From Chionoecetes opilio (lineage: Eukaryota; Arthropoda; Malacostraca; Decapoda; Majidae): 64,000 nucleotides of DNA. This document shows positions 9,251 to 25,600 of the stretch, one piece after another. Under the pieces are notes generated by a model. The model had not been told where the DNA came from. It did not search any database and was given only the letters and a program-made list of their open reading frames with translations. A program made the translations under genes and the position numbers. The stretch spans positions 355,001 through 419,000 of the forward strand of contig JACEEZ010025354.1 in the NCBI GenBank assembly GCA_016584305.1. The letters run 5' to 3'. Each line of letters begins with the position of its first letter. Position 1 is the stretch's first letter.

Positions 9251-10627
9251 GATACATTTAAGTTTCAATGATTTCTTTTGAAATTGTGACGATAGTTTTA
9301 TTCAAAACCCTACATTTAAATTTTTTTTTGCTTGGAATGAAGTGGCCGCTGCACGCCATAATACTTATTTTATAACGCAAGACGGTCGTTTTAGTATATT
9401 CGTGCGTGACCTGACATGTCGATTTACTACAGTCCTAATTGGATTTGAAATAAAGTTTGTCCCATTTCCTTTTCTATAAAGTTCTCAAAAACATACACTG
9501 TGAGTATCACCAAGTGGTTTTTTCTATAATATTGAATAGTACATAAAGTCTATAATGATGATATAATTGATGGCAAAATGTCGAACAGTGTACCAAGAAT
9601 AGTAGCCAATACCTTTGCACAGTAGGGAGCTATATTGTGTTAAACAAATATAATATTGAAGAGTAAATGTTGCCATGTACATGATAAGAACATGATAAAA
9701 TAATAAAAAAAGAATAACGAACAATAAAAATGGCAAAGAAATGTGCTCATGAGCCAAGCCTATGACGAGAACGACATATAAATAAATAGCAAAGGAGTAT
9801 AAACAGACAGGAAGCGAAAAGACAAGACTGGAAAGCTTGCTAACAACATCTGGTAGATAATGGCGACCCATAGAGAAGGCTGTGGAGGCCTTTGTCATTC
9901 ACTATTTATCAACATATTTATCTACATAAATTCAATATTCATCTACAAATATACTAATATTCGGGCAATTTGGTGACCTGACATTAGGAACTGAGGCTGA
10001 CATAAAAAAACCAGTCTTCAAAACAATGTTAATGAAAACAAAATATGTTCAATAAATCATAGAAATTTGATAAGGGTATTGTGCAATTATTTGATACAAA
10101 TAAGGATCAAACCATTAAAATTTTCCATAAAAAAGCAAGATACATGTCATTAATACAGCTTCATGTCTTTCACTCCTCCAGTATACTTATTGTTTGTCAC
10201 GTATGAGTCATGCATGTATGGTGATGGTGCCAAGTCTCGGATATTTTGCTAATTTTCACACACACACACAAAATCGTACACATTCAGATGAGGAGCTGAA
10301 CTTTAGCGTGCTAGAAGGAGCAGAGTAACAATGGTAACTTTTAATTCATGTGTTTTACTCTATAGTGTGTTTTCCATAAGAGTTGAGTGGAATGTCGATG
10401 TTTGTATTCACTATTAAACCCATTTTCTGATGTCCAGTCATAATTTGTTTGCATGAATCTCAGATGGCGAATACTCCATTAAACGATTACTTAGATCTGC
10501 TCCTTAAAACACAAAAGGTCGAGATGGTGCCTCGAGCAGTGTGAAGTGGTGAAGTGTCGACGTTTTATCATGGCATTGAAGCGGCACTGAGGCTATCACG
10601 CTCGACACAACTGAATCCCCATAGACA
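9251..10627. other. No gene recognised
   Basis: AT-rich. The minus-strand frame at 9524-9898 (124 codons) encodes a very hydrophobic, Ile/Leu/Tyr/Phe-rich chain with no recognisable family and AT-driven composition, so I do not call it a gene. A short (CA)8-type tract lies at 10257-10271. Confidence 0.5.
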
Positions 10628-10631
10628 TTAA

Positions 10632-10865
10632 CCCCTTCACTAGAGTCTTTCCTTTGCTATATTAGATCGAGCCTAGATTTTTCCTTTGTTATATTAAATC
10701 GTCTAATGTTAGCCATAAAATTACGAAAAGTGACTGAATAAACCAAATTAACTAGTGGACACGGATATTAAACAGATTATATCTATTACCCATTGCTTAT
10801 ATTCACAATAAATATTCTAATGGTACACAGATTACAATGGAAATTACGTTCTGGGCCTCAAGGGG
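10632..10865. mobile_element. TTAA-flanked MITE, copy 1
   Basis: The element has the ends CCCCTTCA and TCAAGGGG, flanked by TTAA (10628-10631) on the left and CTAA (10866-10869, a decayed TTAA) on the right. The interior matches 27618-27827: TTTCCTTTGCT, GCCATAAAATTAC, AAATTA...AGTGGACA, ATTACAATGGAAATTA and TTCTGGGCCTCA. TTAA targets and short CCC-starting ends are typical of piggyBac-type elements. It has no ORF, so it is non-autonomous. This copy has a 20-30-bp internal duplication of TTTCCTTTGYTATATTA. Confidence 0.75.
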
Positions 10866-10989
10866 CTAACCTTATAAAACCTTCGTATATCAACAGGTTA
10901 TTGCAAAACGGTAAGTCAAACAACTCCTGTGAGCCTGCAGATCCTAGGCAGAACTAGGAGTCACCCGCCTAGGCAGTGACCTCGCCCCA

Positions 10990-11412
10990 ACATGGACACC
11001 ACCATGGCCCTAACATTGCTTTATCACCACCACCAACAGCACTCATGGCCCTAACACTGCTTAACAACCACCAACAACACTCATGGCCCTAACACTGCTT
11101 AAGAACCACCACCACTAACACTTATGGCCCTAACACTGCTTAACAACCAACTACAACATTCATGGCCCTACCACTGCTTAACAACCACCACCACTAATAC
11201 TCATGGCTCTAACACTGCTTAACAACCAACAACAACAACACTTATGGCCCTAACACTACTTTACAACCACCACAAACAACACTAATGGCCCTAACACTGC
11301 TTAGCAACAACCACCAACAAAACTCATGACCCTAAGATTGCTTGACTTGACACCACCACCATCACCATTCATGGCCCTAATACTGCTCCACCACCAACAA
11401 CATTCATGCATC
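10990..11412. repeat. About 40-bp minisatellite, about 10 units
   Basis: The unit contains CATGGCCCTAACACTGCTT then AACAACCACCAACAACACT. Phrases recur about every 38-44 bp from 10994, with length changes mainly in the CAACCACCA part. The last units are more diverged (CTAAGATTGCTTGAC, CTAATACTGCTCCACC). Confidence 0.9.
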
Positions 11413-11424
11413 TAACTCTGCTCG

Positions 11425-11515
11425 ACCACCACCATCACTATCTCCGCCACCACTACAACCACCACCACCACCACTACAACCACCACCACCACCACTACAA
11501 CCACCACAACCACCT
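11425..11515. repeat. CCACCACCACTACAA repeat
   Basis: A tract of ACC trinucleotides with a longer ACCACCACCACTACAACC period, directly continuing the preceding minisatellite. The frame at 11406-11600 reads it as His/Tyr-rich and has no support as a gene. Confidence 0.9.
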
Positions 11516-12559
<1,044 letters not shown>

Positions 12560-12860
12560 TTTACAGACACATTGTTTCACGGGCCACGGGTGCTATGGGA
12601 GCTGCTGATTTACCTGTGGCCAGGTGATTCATAGCTAAGGTCGAGGGGTAACCATGGATACCACTTGATTGAGTAGGGGCAGCCGCCGCCATTTTGTTGA
12701 GGTGGCGAGCGGCATGAGGGCCACACAGAGGCACCCGGCACCGCGCCCCGCGCCTGGCACTCTCAGCCTTATTGATTTTATACTCCAGTGACTTAGAAAT
12801 GCTCCTCGAGCTTCATTTTCATAAATGGTGTTCAGGATAGCAGAAAGATAAGATAAAATC
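12560..12860 (-). repeat. GC-rich dispersed repeat, copy 5
   Basis: Minus-strand order: AAAATCAATAAGGCTGAGAG, a GC core with GTGCCAGGCGCGGGGCGCGG, TGTGTGGCCCTCATGCCGC, then CAACAAAATGGCGGCGGC (one mismatch to the 12-mer). A 43-codon frame starts at the motif ATG. Upstream sequence matches copy 2, and the tail has ATGAATCACCTGG...CACAGGTAAA. Confidence 0.85.
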
Positions 12861-13700
12861 TTGTTTTCATCACCGAGCTATCATGTAAGAGTTTTATTTT
12901 ACTATAGTTTTGGCCTAAGCTTTTATTGCTCTCTAGGCACATCACACAAACTATGTTATTCAGACTGCATTATAACAATAATGAGTCCACAAAAAACTGT
13001 CCATATTTAAAGTAGAGAACGAAAGTGGGAGTCCAAAATGTCCCAGTCCTATTTCACCTTTGTTATTTTGGTCAAACAACAAAATAAAAAATGTCCTGAT
13101 TCAAGTGAAACTCCACGATGGGTCGAGATTCGAGGTTCTTTTTAAGTCCATTTACAATTTTTCTTTCAAAGGCAGGTCAGTGTAAGGTTATACGATGGGA
13201 ATGGTGAAGTCAAGCAACACTATGAGTGTTATTGCCCTGTTTGTTGTGCTTGAGGACCTTGCAACAACTAAGCTAAACACTTATCAGCCGCTGCTCCACG
13301 GCCAAGGCTCACACAATGCCTCCCTCCTTCATCACACACAACACAGACATTAATCTTGTTTTGAAAATGTTCTTTGGTTATGATAAAGAGCTGCATCTTG
13401 AAAATCTGCGTATCGCCCTCATTGCCACACATAAACACCGATTATTCTTGTACTTTAAACAGGAGGCCACAAACACCACATAGAATTAAACTTTGGAATT
13501 CATTGGCAATGAAGATATTACATTGTTAAGATATCGGTTTAAAGTAGTCTCACGAAAAAAAATTACTTTTTACCTTGTAGCTCCTCCTATCTATGTATAA
13601 GTTGAGTATATTCAGGTGTTTCGAAGTGACCTTATCAGGTGTGTTGTTACCTGTCTATTAAGGGTCACGTGTGATGCTGTACTGACGGTGTTAAGGAAAC
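12600..13700 (-). repeat. Long diverged repeat, inverted partner of 4617-5720
   Basis: On the minus strand this aligns with 4617-5720 in four ordered blocks: 13570-13700, 13310-13420, 12915-12970 and 12620-12850. The gaps between blocks are similar on both sides (for example about 205 bp between the first two). Overall divergence is high, so the pair is old. Confidence 0.65.
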
Positions 13701-15429
13701 AAAGGAAATCTTTGCAAAGAGGAAAGGAAAGGAAAGCAAAGAAAGTTTCTTTGTTTTTGATATTTTGTTTCGTAGGCTCACAACTTTTTTCCTTTCTTCA
13801 GGTGAGGAAATATATATAGGCTTTGTTAGTCTGGGCGGGGTGACAGGCGAGACGTGCCGCTACAAACAAGTATGACCTCCCACTTGTGGTGACTTGAAAT
13901 GTTGATGTTGGGGCTTCCTGCTTTCATCCAACCATCTTGTTCAGTGCATAACTTTGTTGTGTCAACCTGATATAACAATGCGATCAGTTCACCCTCCTTA
14001 CAGCTGTTTGGATCAGGGATGGAGTATTTGAATTCTGTATTTGAGACTATCCATACTTGAATTCAACTCGATATTAATTCCAATGAAATGAATCTTATTC
14101 ATATTCTGAATTTAGGCACATACTTTGTATATGTCGATTAACTTGAATAATTACGAATAATTACAATGATAATATTGAAATCATTCAGGAGGTCATTTAC
14201 CTTGAGAATAGTATTTGTATGCTAGATTATGACTGCAAAGTATTTCAACAAATAACTTTGATAAACTCTTTCATGAATTCCTCTGTATAGGTAGTATCTG
14301 TATTTGTATTCTTAGAAATTTGGAACATTCGTATTCGACTGCTTAACTCTTGCATTGCCTCCGAATTGAGGACATCTTAACCAAGATCAGCAAGAAGGTG
14401 ACCTCTAGGAAAGTTGATGCTCGACCTCTCTTATCTTTCGGAAGGGATAGGTAAAGGATTGAGGCGACCACGTTCATCACAATATAGTCTCGAGGAAAAA
14501 CTGATGCATGAACTGTTTATAAGAAGGTACGCATGAATTGATGGATGAATATATATGCAGTCATCCTTCGGGTCTGCGGTGGCTAAAAATTGCACCTCTC
14601 TGCAGCCTTGCACCGTCGTCCGGTCACAAAAAGGAAAGACTACCCATCAGGGGATCACACACATGGTATTAACTGACCAGTACTAAATTTTTAGCTTCGA
14701 GTAATAGATCAAAACCACTAGCCGAATACTTCAAGAATAATTAAGCGTATATTTCCCTGAATTGTTGTCTATGTCAATGCCTCAAGGCAACTTAAAATAT
14801 TCACCTTCATGCAAGAAGGTCAAACTAATCGTATTGACTAACTTACGATCTACTAAAGCCTACATGAAATGCTGCAGAGATATGAAATGATACGTACTCT
14901 GTGCGCATATTCACTCTATGTATAACAAACAGCAATTCTAAGGAGATATATTAGATCTCATAAACTGAACTTTTTCTACATAATAATATGCATAGCTGGC
15001 GGTAAACTAAGATGCGTATATAGCTTACTGCAATGAAATGAATTATGAATGTACGTGTCAATGTTGCTGCATATTTCTGAACATTTAGTACACTATCTAC
15101 ACATGTTACTAACAAGTGTGTTGCATTTAGCCACTCTAATACTCCCTGTAGTTTTTCTTGATATTTGATAAATACAGTTTGAAGGTGCGTTACAGCAAAA
15201 TCGGAGGAAAAAATCTATTGTCCAGCTCTCAAGATCTTTCTGAAGTCTGTCATGCTGAGCTGCGGTGCATCTTTCAGACTGCAAATGAATTTATTTCGAA
15301 AGACACTCAGCGTCGTAAAGGCGTCTCTCAGGAGCACATTCATTGCATCACACAGGAGCCTGGAACGCAGAGCCTCAGCAGCCAGAATGCCTCATGTAGA
15401 GTACCTTGAAGCCCTTCTATAACCTTGAG
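13701..15429. other. No gene recognised
   Basis: AT-rich. The stretch 14020-14340 holds several TATTTGAATTC / ATTCGTATTCGA-like motifs and could be an old MITE, but I could not define its ends. The frame at 15158-15409 has no recognised domain. Confidence 0.45.
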
Positions 15430-15860
15430 ACCCAAGAGGCGGAGGCCTTGCCCCTCTCAGGATGGATCAGCATCAAGGAGAACCTTAGGACTAACAACCG
15501 AGTGTTGCTTGTTAGACCTGCTTATGACGACCATTTGGCTTCATGGGGCTGCTCCTTTAAGGCCGCCGCTTCGCCTTTCACCAAATGTCTTACACGGTGG
15601 ACAGGAAGATACTCTCTATATATAGGCACCCCCGGACTAAGGAGAGGCCCAGGCGCCGCCATTTTGTTGAGATAGAGTGCCTGGACATGGCGGCCTCAGT
15701 GCCACAAGGAGGCAGCGGCGGCACCCTCGCCCCTCGCTCCTCGCCCCTCGCCCGGCACGTTTTGCATGCGCTGCTCTTATTGATTTTAGACTCTGTCTAT
15801 TTGGCATCGCTCCGAAGTGTGATTTACGTGAAGCTGGGATTTGAAGCCGGGGTGTGTGTG
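15430..15860 (-). repeat. GC-rich dispersed repeat, copy 6
   Basis: Minus-strand order: GTCTAAAATCAATAAGAGC, repeated GGCGAGG(A/G)GCGAGGG, GTGCCGCCGCTGCCTCC, TTGTGGCACTGAGGCCGCC, ATGTCCAGGCAC, then CAACAAAATGGCGGCGCC. A 46-codon frame from the motif ATG contains GEAAALKEQPH, which corresponds to GEAAAPREQRPH in copy 14. On the plus strand the opposing ATGGCGGC starts another open frame (MAASVPQGGSGGT). Confidence 0.88.
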
Positions 15861-15990
15861 TGTTTATATATATATATATATATATATATTATACATAGAT
15901 ATAAAAGATATATATATATGTAGATAGATAGATAGATAAATAGGTAGATAGATAGATAGATATATAGATAAATATAGATAGATACACACA
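15861..15990. repeat. AT / GATA microsatellite cluster
   Basis: A (TG)6 run, then (TA)n, then TAGATAGATAGATA repeats mixed with TATA and TAAATA to about 15980, ending in ACACACACA. Confidence 0.95.
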
Positions 15991-18225
15991 CAATGACTGC
16001 TTTGAACCTTCATCATGTATGGTTAGACGCTGTGGAGCATATCACTGGAATTACATCACAATCACCAAAACCACAAAGAAAAACCTACATCGAAAAGCTG
16101 AGATAGTGTAACTTTCTAGTGTAAAATATGCTCAGTACAACACTGCAAGGTAGCAAGTCTGGCGGCAAGTACAGCAACAGTTCTGTTCATGTTCAATTGA
16201 GCTTTCATATTTTATGGAAGCCAGTTCCTACAGCTTTGATTTGCGAAGGGTGAATCATGTGGATGTGTTGTTCCTAGTGGTTAGAGGCAGGCTGGTGCAA
16301 TCCTAATAGTGTCATGAGTTTAGGTGAGGTAACAAGACGATGGAATGGTACTAAGGGCATGAGTGTGTGACGGGGCAGTGTTTGACCCTCTGGAGTCTCT
16401 GGGGACGCTGGCAGGGTATATCGCCGAGCTACTAAGTTATGCTGATTGATTACAGGACGTACTCTCTTCTCCTTCACGAGTGTGGCAGCCTCAGTACCTC
16501 ACGAGAGTCAATATCCCAGGTACTTCTCACGTCCTCTGGCACCACCTTTTGTAATTATATCTAACATTTCTTCAAACACCAAACCTTAAGATTCAATGAC
16601 ATCAATTAGTTTCAATACCCAAAAAAATCGTTTTGAAGCCAGTATTCGTTAGTCACCAATTTTTGATATTATTTCATGTAAGGAAATTTATACATAAAAA
16701 AGTCGGGTCATTCCAAGTGACCGTATGAAAAGGTGAATTGCTTTCCCTCTCATGTGAGTCACGTGCACGTATGCGATGACAGTCCTGCCCCTCGATGGTG
16801 TTGTGTCATCCTCAACACTACAAAGCTAACTAAGTACAAAGTTAAAACTTCAACCGAGCTAAACAAAAAATCAGTTTAGCAGAAAGGAGATAACCTTTGA
16901 ATCTCCTGCAGCACCCACTGGTGCTGCTCCGATTTTTCATTAATTGCACTTTTCCAAAGGCTTTACTAAGATGATGACCAACCTGAAGATCCACAAGACT
17001 GACTACATACTGACTTTCCGAACCTAAAATCTGCGTTAAGATGCCTTTCATTACACTGGCCATCTCAAATAATAGATCTAACTTGATATTCATTTACTCT
17101 ACCGGTTAATGCTTCTCAGTTCACAAACATTTATTTTGTCTAACCGACACGAGTATGCCACACATGAGCTTCATCCCTGCTTGAAACACTACGACTGCCA
17201 CCTGCGGTTTGAATCAGATAACAAAAAATCTAATGTCGCCTTAGTACAAAGCAAACTTTTTATGCAAGTATTATGCAAAAAATAATGAAGAAAACTGACT
17301 GTCTGAGACTGTCTCAGCGTGTTTTTGAAATATTTTCTTTAACATAAAAAAACAAACCAGGAGCATCTAAATTACATATGCGATGAAAGAAATACAGGCT
17401 ACTCGTCATTCAGTGTAGTAAATCTGCAAACAAGGATCATTACCGTCACCTGCACATCACAACGCTGGTGGGTGGTGTCTGAGAGGATGAAAAGCCTGCA
17501 CTGGTGACGCCTGCCTGTTGTACACACCTTCCTTCCGTAACCTTCCCCAAAGTGCATGTCAAAGGAATACACAAATATTTACAGTACTGATTGAGCTTCA
17601 GAAGATGAGGTAAACAAAAAGATCCCTCAAAACATCATAGCAGACAGAGAAGCTTCTCTGCAGGCAAGACGTCCTCTTCTGTCCATATAGACATAGATGC
17701 AATTACTGCCTCAAGAAGACATTCACGTTCATAAAATAACCACTCTTATCTCAGCATCTGTATCTCTTGACATACCAGAAATCTACCTTATGAACAGCTG
17801 CAAAATAATTTGTATTAAACCTCGTCCTACAATAACACCAAAAGTGTACCCGCCTCGGTATACTTCACTTGATTCACAAGGCAATATGGGTGATATGGGC
17901 AACATTGGAAAAAAAGAACAACTGAGTCTCAAGGACACCAGTGATCCCAATGTATTATTTTATCTCTATATTCGATTCGTTATCTCGTTCAAATTACTTG
18001 TTGTTGACTAAAGGTCAAAATGAAATTCAGTCATCTGTGTGCATTGATAATACCTGGTAGAGTTTGAGTGAAGGTAAATACTTGTGCTAACAAGCCTAAA
18101 TGCAGACGGAATGATCACAGTCATCGTAACAAAATGATATTCGATACAAATTATCCAGCTCATTTTGATTTTCAAAAGCCTAAATATGTATACCATGCAG
18201 GCAATATTATTATGCACACGCCAGA
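15991..18225. other. No gene recognised
   Basis: AT-rich, mostly single-copy-looking DNA. Frames at 16274-16477, 16842-17093 and 17697-18011 were read through. None shows a domain, splice-bounded structure or coding-like base bias. Confidence 0.5.
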
Positions 18226-18345
18226 CTCAATGGCATTGGGAGCCAAGGGTGCCTGGCTGCGGGTGAGGAGCCACCATCGCTTTCATGAGGCACTGAGGCC
18301 GTCATGAGCAGGAGCACCACTTCAATAAAGAGATGACGGATGATC
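18226..18345 (+). repeat. Dispersed repeat, copy 7 (degraded)
   Basis: GGGTGCCTGGCTGCGGGTGAGG and GAGGCACTGAGGCCGTCATG, then CACCACTTCAATAAAGAGATGACGG, keep the order of the family core, but the 12-mer motif is lost. Confidence 0.55.
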
Positions 18346-18389
18346 CCTACCATACCCAAGACGTGCCAAGACTGACCTGCCGACGAAAT

Positions 18390-19140
18390 GTCTACTTTAT
18401 CCAGCTAGTAACAACACTGTTGTCTGTAAGCCTTCCTTCCCACCTGAAGCTGCTGGGTCATGCCTCGTTGTGGCGCCTGCAAGGTGCTTAAACCCTGCAC
18501 AAACGTCCCAGCTCTCACTACATCCAAAGCTTCTCGGCAGATGAGTAGAGGAAAATACTTCCTCAAGCTTCAGATTCAGAACTTATTACATCTACATTAT
18601 GAATAGTAGCTACGGCGAGTTTGTCATATTGTTGAATTTCAACTACATTTCAGCCGTTAACAAAAAAGTTTACCAATTATGGTAATATAAAAATCGACTA
18701 TTTATCAATTTTAGCTAAAACGCAAATACACGCAAAATTTATTGGGTAAAAAAATTATATATATATCATCGGAAATGTTATAATAATTTTTATGGCAGCC
18801 AAAAATGTAACAGTATCCTAATGTACTCGTATGAATTGTTCCCGACCAAAATCATAGCTTGTTAAAAGGCTTCTAATATTGCGTATGAACAAGTGCAGAG
18901 CATTATATTCAACAAACACATTATGTACTCCAAAAAATATGTACTGTATTATCATGGCATTCTGTGAATATTGTACTATAGAAAACAATCAGTTTTAGAC
19001 TTTGCATGTCACCATTACTTTACTTACAAATTATTGACAGAAGGGCACGAGTATACGAGTATATACCATCGACCATCCTGATGAAAAATAAATATATTGG
19101 TGGAGAGGCGCTAGTTTGATGGATTTCGATGTTGTAATAA
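18390..19140 (+). repeat. Segmental paralogue of 1-1722 plus 3185-3311
   Basis: This copy runs GCTGCTGGGTCATG, CTCGTTG(T/C)GGCGCCTGC, one diverged 34-bp unit (about 18490-18525), a CTTCTCGGCAGATGAGTAG block, and AT-rich sequence matching 1360-1720. At about 19010 it passes directly into sequence matching 3185-3311 (ACAAATTATT...ACAG, ATATTGGTGGA, GATGGATTT). So it lacks the minisatellite expansion, the retrotransposon tail and the palindromic exon insert. Confidence 0.7.
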
Positions 19141-21342
<2,202 letters not shown>

Positions 21343-21744
21343 ACCTTCTAGAGAGCCAAGAAAGAATACACACATATATCCTAGAATATATATATGAATA
21401 ACAACAGTACACCTTCCAGACACCTGTTTAACAAGTCTGTCTCTGAACGAAAACACTCTTAATTACTCCTCCTGTTTGCATCCTTCCTTTTCTTCTAAGA
21501 CGCGCTATCACTTGAGAGAATCATTACTCAAACGTGAAAACCAAGTGTCACATCTCTCAAAGCCTAATTACTACTCGGAAAAATCGGTGAATGCACAAGT
21601 TAAGTGTTTATTAGGCCTACGTTTCTCACGTAAAAAATAATAAGAAACTATTATCATCAATGCATCATCATTATATACATACTTTTACTCTAATCAATAC
21701 CCTCGACAGATATCACGGCTTGGCACTGGAGGAAATGCCAAGCC
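21343..21744. other. No gene recognised
   Basis: AT-rich interval between the CA tract and dispersed-repeat copy 8. Nothing supported. Confidence 0.5.
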
Positions 21745-22045
21745 TCGCCTCTACGATCAATAAGGCTTCTGCACGGTGCCTGGCGGGGGCGAGTAAAGGG
21801 TGCCTGGCGGGGGCGAGGCGCTGGGGTGCCGCCGCTGCCCCCCTGTGGCACTGAGGCCGCCATGTCCAGGCACACCACACCAACAAAATGGCGGTGCATG
21901 AGCCTCTTCACACCTAAGGAATATTCATTGAGGCTTTTTGCCCAGCTTCTGACTCACAGGGAACAAATGAAGAACACCCTTCCTCAAAATAGCAGTTCCC
22001 ATGAAAACCACATTCACCACAATAAAAGGGTTTCATGATTAATGT
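21745..22045 (+). repeat. GC-rich dispersed repeat, copy 8
   Basis: GATCAATAAGGCTTCTGCACG, then GGTGCCTGGCGGGGGCGAG present twice in tandem (an internal 31-bp duplication), then GGTGCCGCCGCTGCC, TGTGGCACTGAGGCCGCCAT, GTCCAGGCACACCACACC, CAACAAAATGGCGGTG. The opposing GCCGCCAT is intact. The frame from the motif ATG stops after 9 codons; one starting at the upstream ATGTCC stays open 58 codons. Confidence 0.9.
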
Positions 22046-22057
22046 AATCTTTGTATC

Positions 22058-22063
<6 letters not shown>

Positions 22064-22114
<51 letters not shown>
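22064..22114. repeat. (TA)n microsatellite at the SINE 3' end
   Basis: About 25 TA units that pass directly into (TTA)n and a T9 run, which are the A-rich tail of the minus-strand SINE. Confidence 0.95.
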
Positions 22115-22119
<5 letters not shown>

Positions 22120-22467
22120 ATTATTATTATTTTTTTTTCTTACATTTGTGCCTATAGCGCCTGTAGGCAGTGGTGACCCAGGGCTCGGATGGTAGGCTCT
22201 GGAGGTTCACTTGAGGGCTCTGATGGTTGGTCCTCGCCCGTGGTGGCGCAGGCAGGATTCTTATAGTGACGCCTGTGATTAGAGGCTCATGCCGCCCCCC
22301 TGTGTCCTCCGATGCACTCGCAATCGAAGGTAGAGTTGATGGGCAGGGCATGTGGGTGTTCTTAGGCCACTCGACGGTGCAGAAAGGTTTTGGTTTTCTT
22401 CATGGATCGAACTCGGGTTACCGAGAACGCCAGTCGGAGTCGCTAACCACTCCGCTACCGCCTCCCC
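22112..22467 (-). mobile_element. tRNA-derived SINE, about 355 bp
   Basis: The minus strand starts GGGGAGGCGGTAGCGGAGTGG. The Pol III A box TAGCGGAGTGG (22447-22457) and B box GAGTTCGATCC (22404-22414) are spaced as in a tRNA gene. A GC-rich tRNA-unrelated body follows, then a 3' end with GCGCTATAGGCAC, an A-run and (TAA)n. It is not a functional tRNA gene, as no acceptor stem closes after the B box. (TA)n lies on both sides (22064-22114 and 22484-22515), consistent with insertion into an AT microsatellite or with later growth from the tail. The open frames across it are not coding. Confidence 0.85.
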
Positions 22468-22481
22468 TGCGGTATGTGGTA

Positions 22482-22483
<2 letters not shown>

Positions 22484-22515
<32 letters not shown>
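22484..22515. repeat. (TA)n microsatellite at the SINE 5' side
   Basis: About 16 TA units beginning 17 bp outside the SINE head. Confidence 0.95.
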
Positions 22516-22517
<2 letters not shown>

Positions 22518-22786
22518 TGTTATGAAGAAAAAAAATCTCATTCTCATGTCTGCAGGTCTAACGGTCGACCCGATCCTGTCCTGGATGGCCACGTTTTGAT
22601 ACTTGTCAACGTAAGGAAGTTCATAGCTGCTTAACTATTGACTAATTTTTTTTATCAACGTCTATCTGGAACAATCTTTAAGCCTACATCTCTGTAGCAG
22701 AAGCAACACAATCCAGGTTGTATCTGTCTTTAGCTAAAATGAGTATACTAAAACTCTATGGATACCCAGCAAGGCTAAAACTCAAG

Positions 22787-24281
<1,495 letters not shown>

Positions 24282-24394
24282 TGACGTATTCCATTGGCGT
24301 TGACCTATACGAGGGTAGTGTTGATGGTAATGATGATGATGATGATGATGACAATAGTCTTATCGCGAGTGTCTTACAGCAAGGAGCCAATAAG
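24282..24394 (+). CDS. Possible internal exon, unidentified (low confidence)
   Basis: The frame is open from before CCGTAG|TG (24280-24281) to AATAAG|GTAAGTATGG, a consensus 5' splice site at 24395. The product would be about 37 residues: an N-terminal TYSIGVDLYEGS, an acidic GND(7) run coded by a GAT repeat, then NSLIASVLQQGANK. It would end in phase 0. Against it: it is short, the acidic run is a microsatellite, the polypyrimidine tract is weak and no partner exon is seen. The longer frame through the TC tract downstream is an artefact. Confidence 0.22.
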
Positions 24395-24490
24395 GTAAGT
24401 ATGGTTCATCATTACCTGACTGAACCAGAACAATCATTCCAAAATCTGAAAGGTCTCTTAAACCATGTCTCATCGTGCCTAGCTGACCTA

Positions 24491-24646
<156 letters not shown>

Positions 24647-25395
24647 AACTGTCTTGCACACATCAAGGAGGCTAAGTTCTGGATAGGTCTCCGCTTTACA
24701 TGTGGTCCCGTGGCAGAGCAGAGGCACTAACGACTTGCACCATAAATAGCTTCAATATTATTGTAGCTCAAATAGATACTGAAAGGCTTTATAATTATAT
24801 TATAAATCGTATGATACTATCGTAGTAGGTCAATATCTATCGTAGCAAGTAAGAGTTGGTGAAGTAACTGTGTCGATGGTAACAGTACACTAATTTATGA
24901 AAGCTCTGCAGTAAAGTCAGAGTGAAATGTTTACAAGAAAGGCCTATGAGAAGTGGAAGGTATAGGCTCAAAGTAGACATAATGTGATATGTGTAGCATA
25001 GAAGAAAAATATGTCTGAGATACATAATATAGGAATGAAAAGATTACGAGGAGAAAAGGTTTGCCTCAAACAAATAGGCATATATTTTTTTTGTTGGATT
25101 TCACTCCCCTTATACAATGATCATGTAGTACTAAACATACAAAGGCAGATCGAGAGAGCTATAGCCATACATGTGCACCGGGAAAAAAACCCATATGACA
25201 TACTTTACAGACATCAGGAAATAAAAACTTGATAGGCATTAGATATGTAGGTCCCTTAAACATGAAAAAAAAATCAGATCAGAGGATAAACCAGTACCAT
25301 CATCAAACACTGCCTAAACCACCACCATTACCACACTGCCCAGTTCCTTACGTACCCAATATAATTAACAATACATAGCCAATACAAAGCCCTCG
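24647..25395. other. No gene recognised
   Basis: AT-rich; no coding or repeat features beyond short A-runs. Confidence 0.5.
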
Positions 25396-25600
25396 AGTCT
25401 AAAATCAATAAGAGTAACGCAGGGAAACTTTGCCTGGCGGGGGGCGAGGTGCCGGAGGGTGCCGCGGCCCTGGCACTGAGGCCGCCATGTCCAGGCACAC
25501 AGCCTTAACAAGATGGCGGCGCCTCAGCCCATCCATAAACAAGTGGTGCCCAAAGTTAAGTATAAGATCCATATAAAGTATCTATATAAAGTTAAAGCTA
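25396..25600 (+). repeat. GC-rich dispersed repeat, copy 9
   Basis: GAGTCTAAAATCAATAAGAG, GCCTGGCGGGGGGCGAGGTG, GCCGCGGCCCTGGCACTGAG, GCCGCCATGTCCAGGCACAC, then CAAGATGGCGGC exactly at 25509-25520. A 94-codon frame starts at the motif ATG (25513) with MAAPQPIHKQVVPKV; its first part matches copy 3, and the rest reads into AT-rich DNA including a (GTT)n run at 25687. Confidence 0.9.

Noticed and set aside
9524..9898. Membrane protein gene, 124 codons, minus strand
   Set aside because: Hydrophobicity follows from AT-rich codons. There is no recognisable family, codon bias or splice context.
14020..14340. Possible old MITE with GTATTTGAATTC-type motifs
   Set aside because: I could not define terminal repeats, a target duplication or a second copy in the window.
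16842..17093. Transposon-protein-like frame on the minus strand
   Set aside because: A faint resemblance to repeat-encoded proteins could not be tied to any motif, and no terminal repeats or neighbouring frames support it.
22404..22467. A functional tRNA gene
   Set aside because: A and B boxes are present, but no closing acceptor stem or normal tRNA 3' end follows, and a SINE body and tail continue for about 290 bp.
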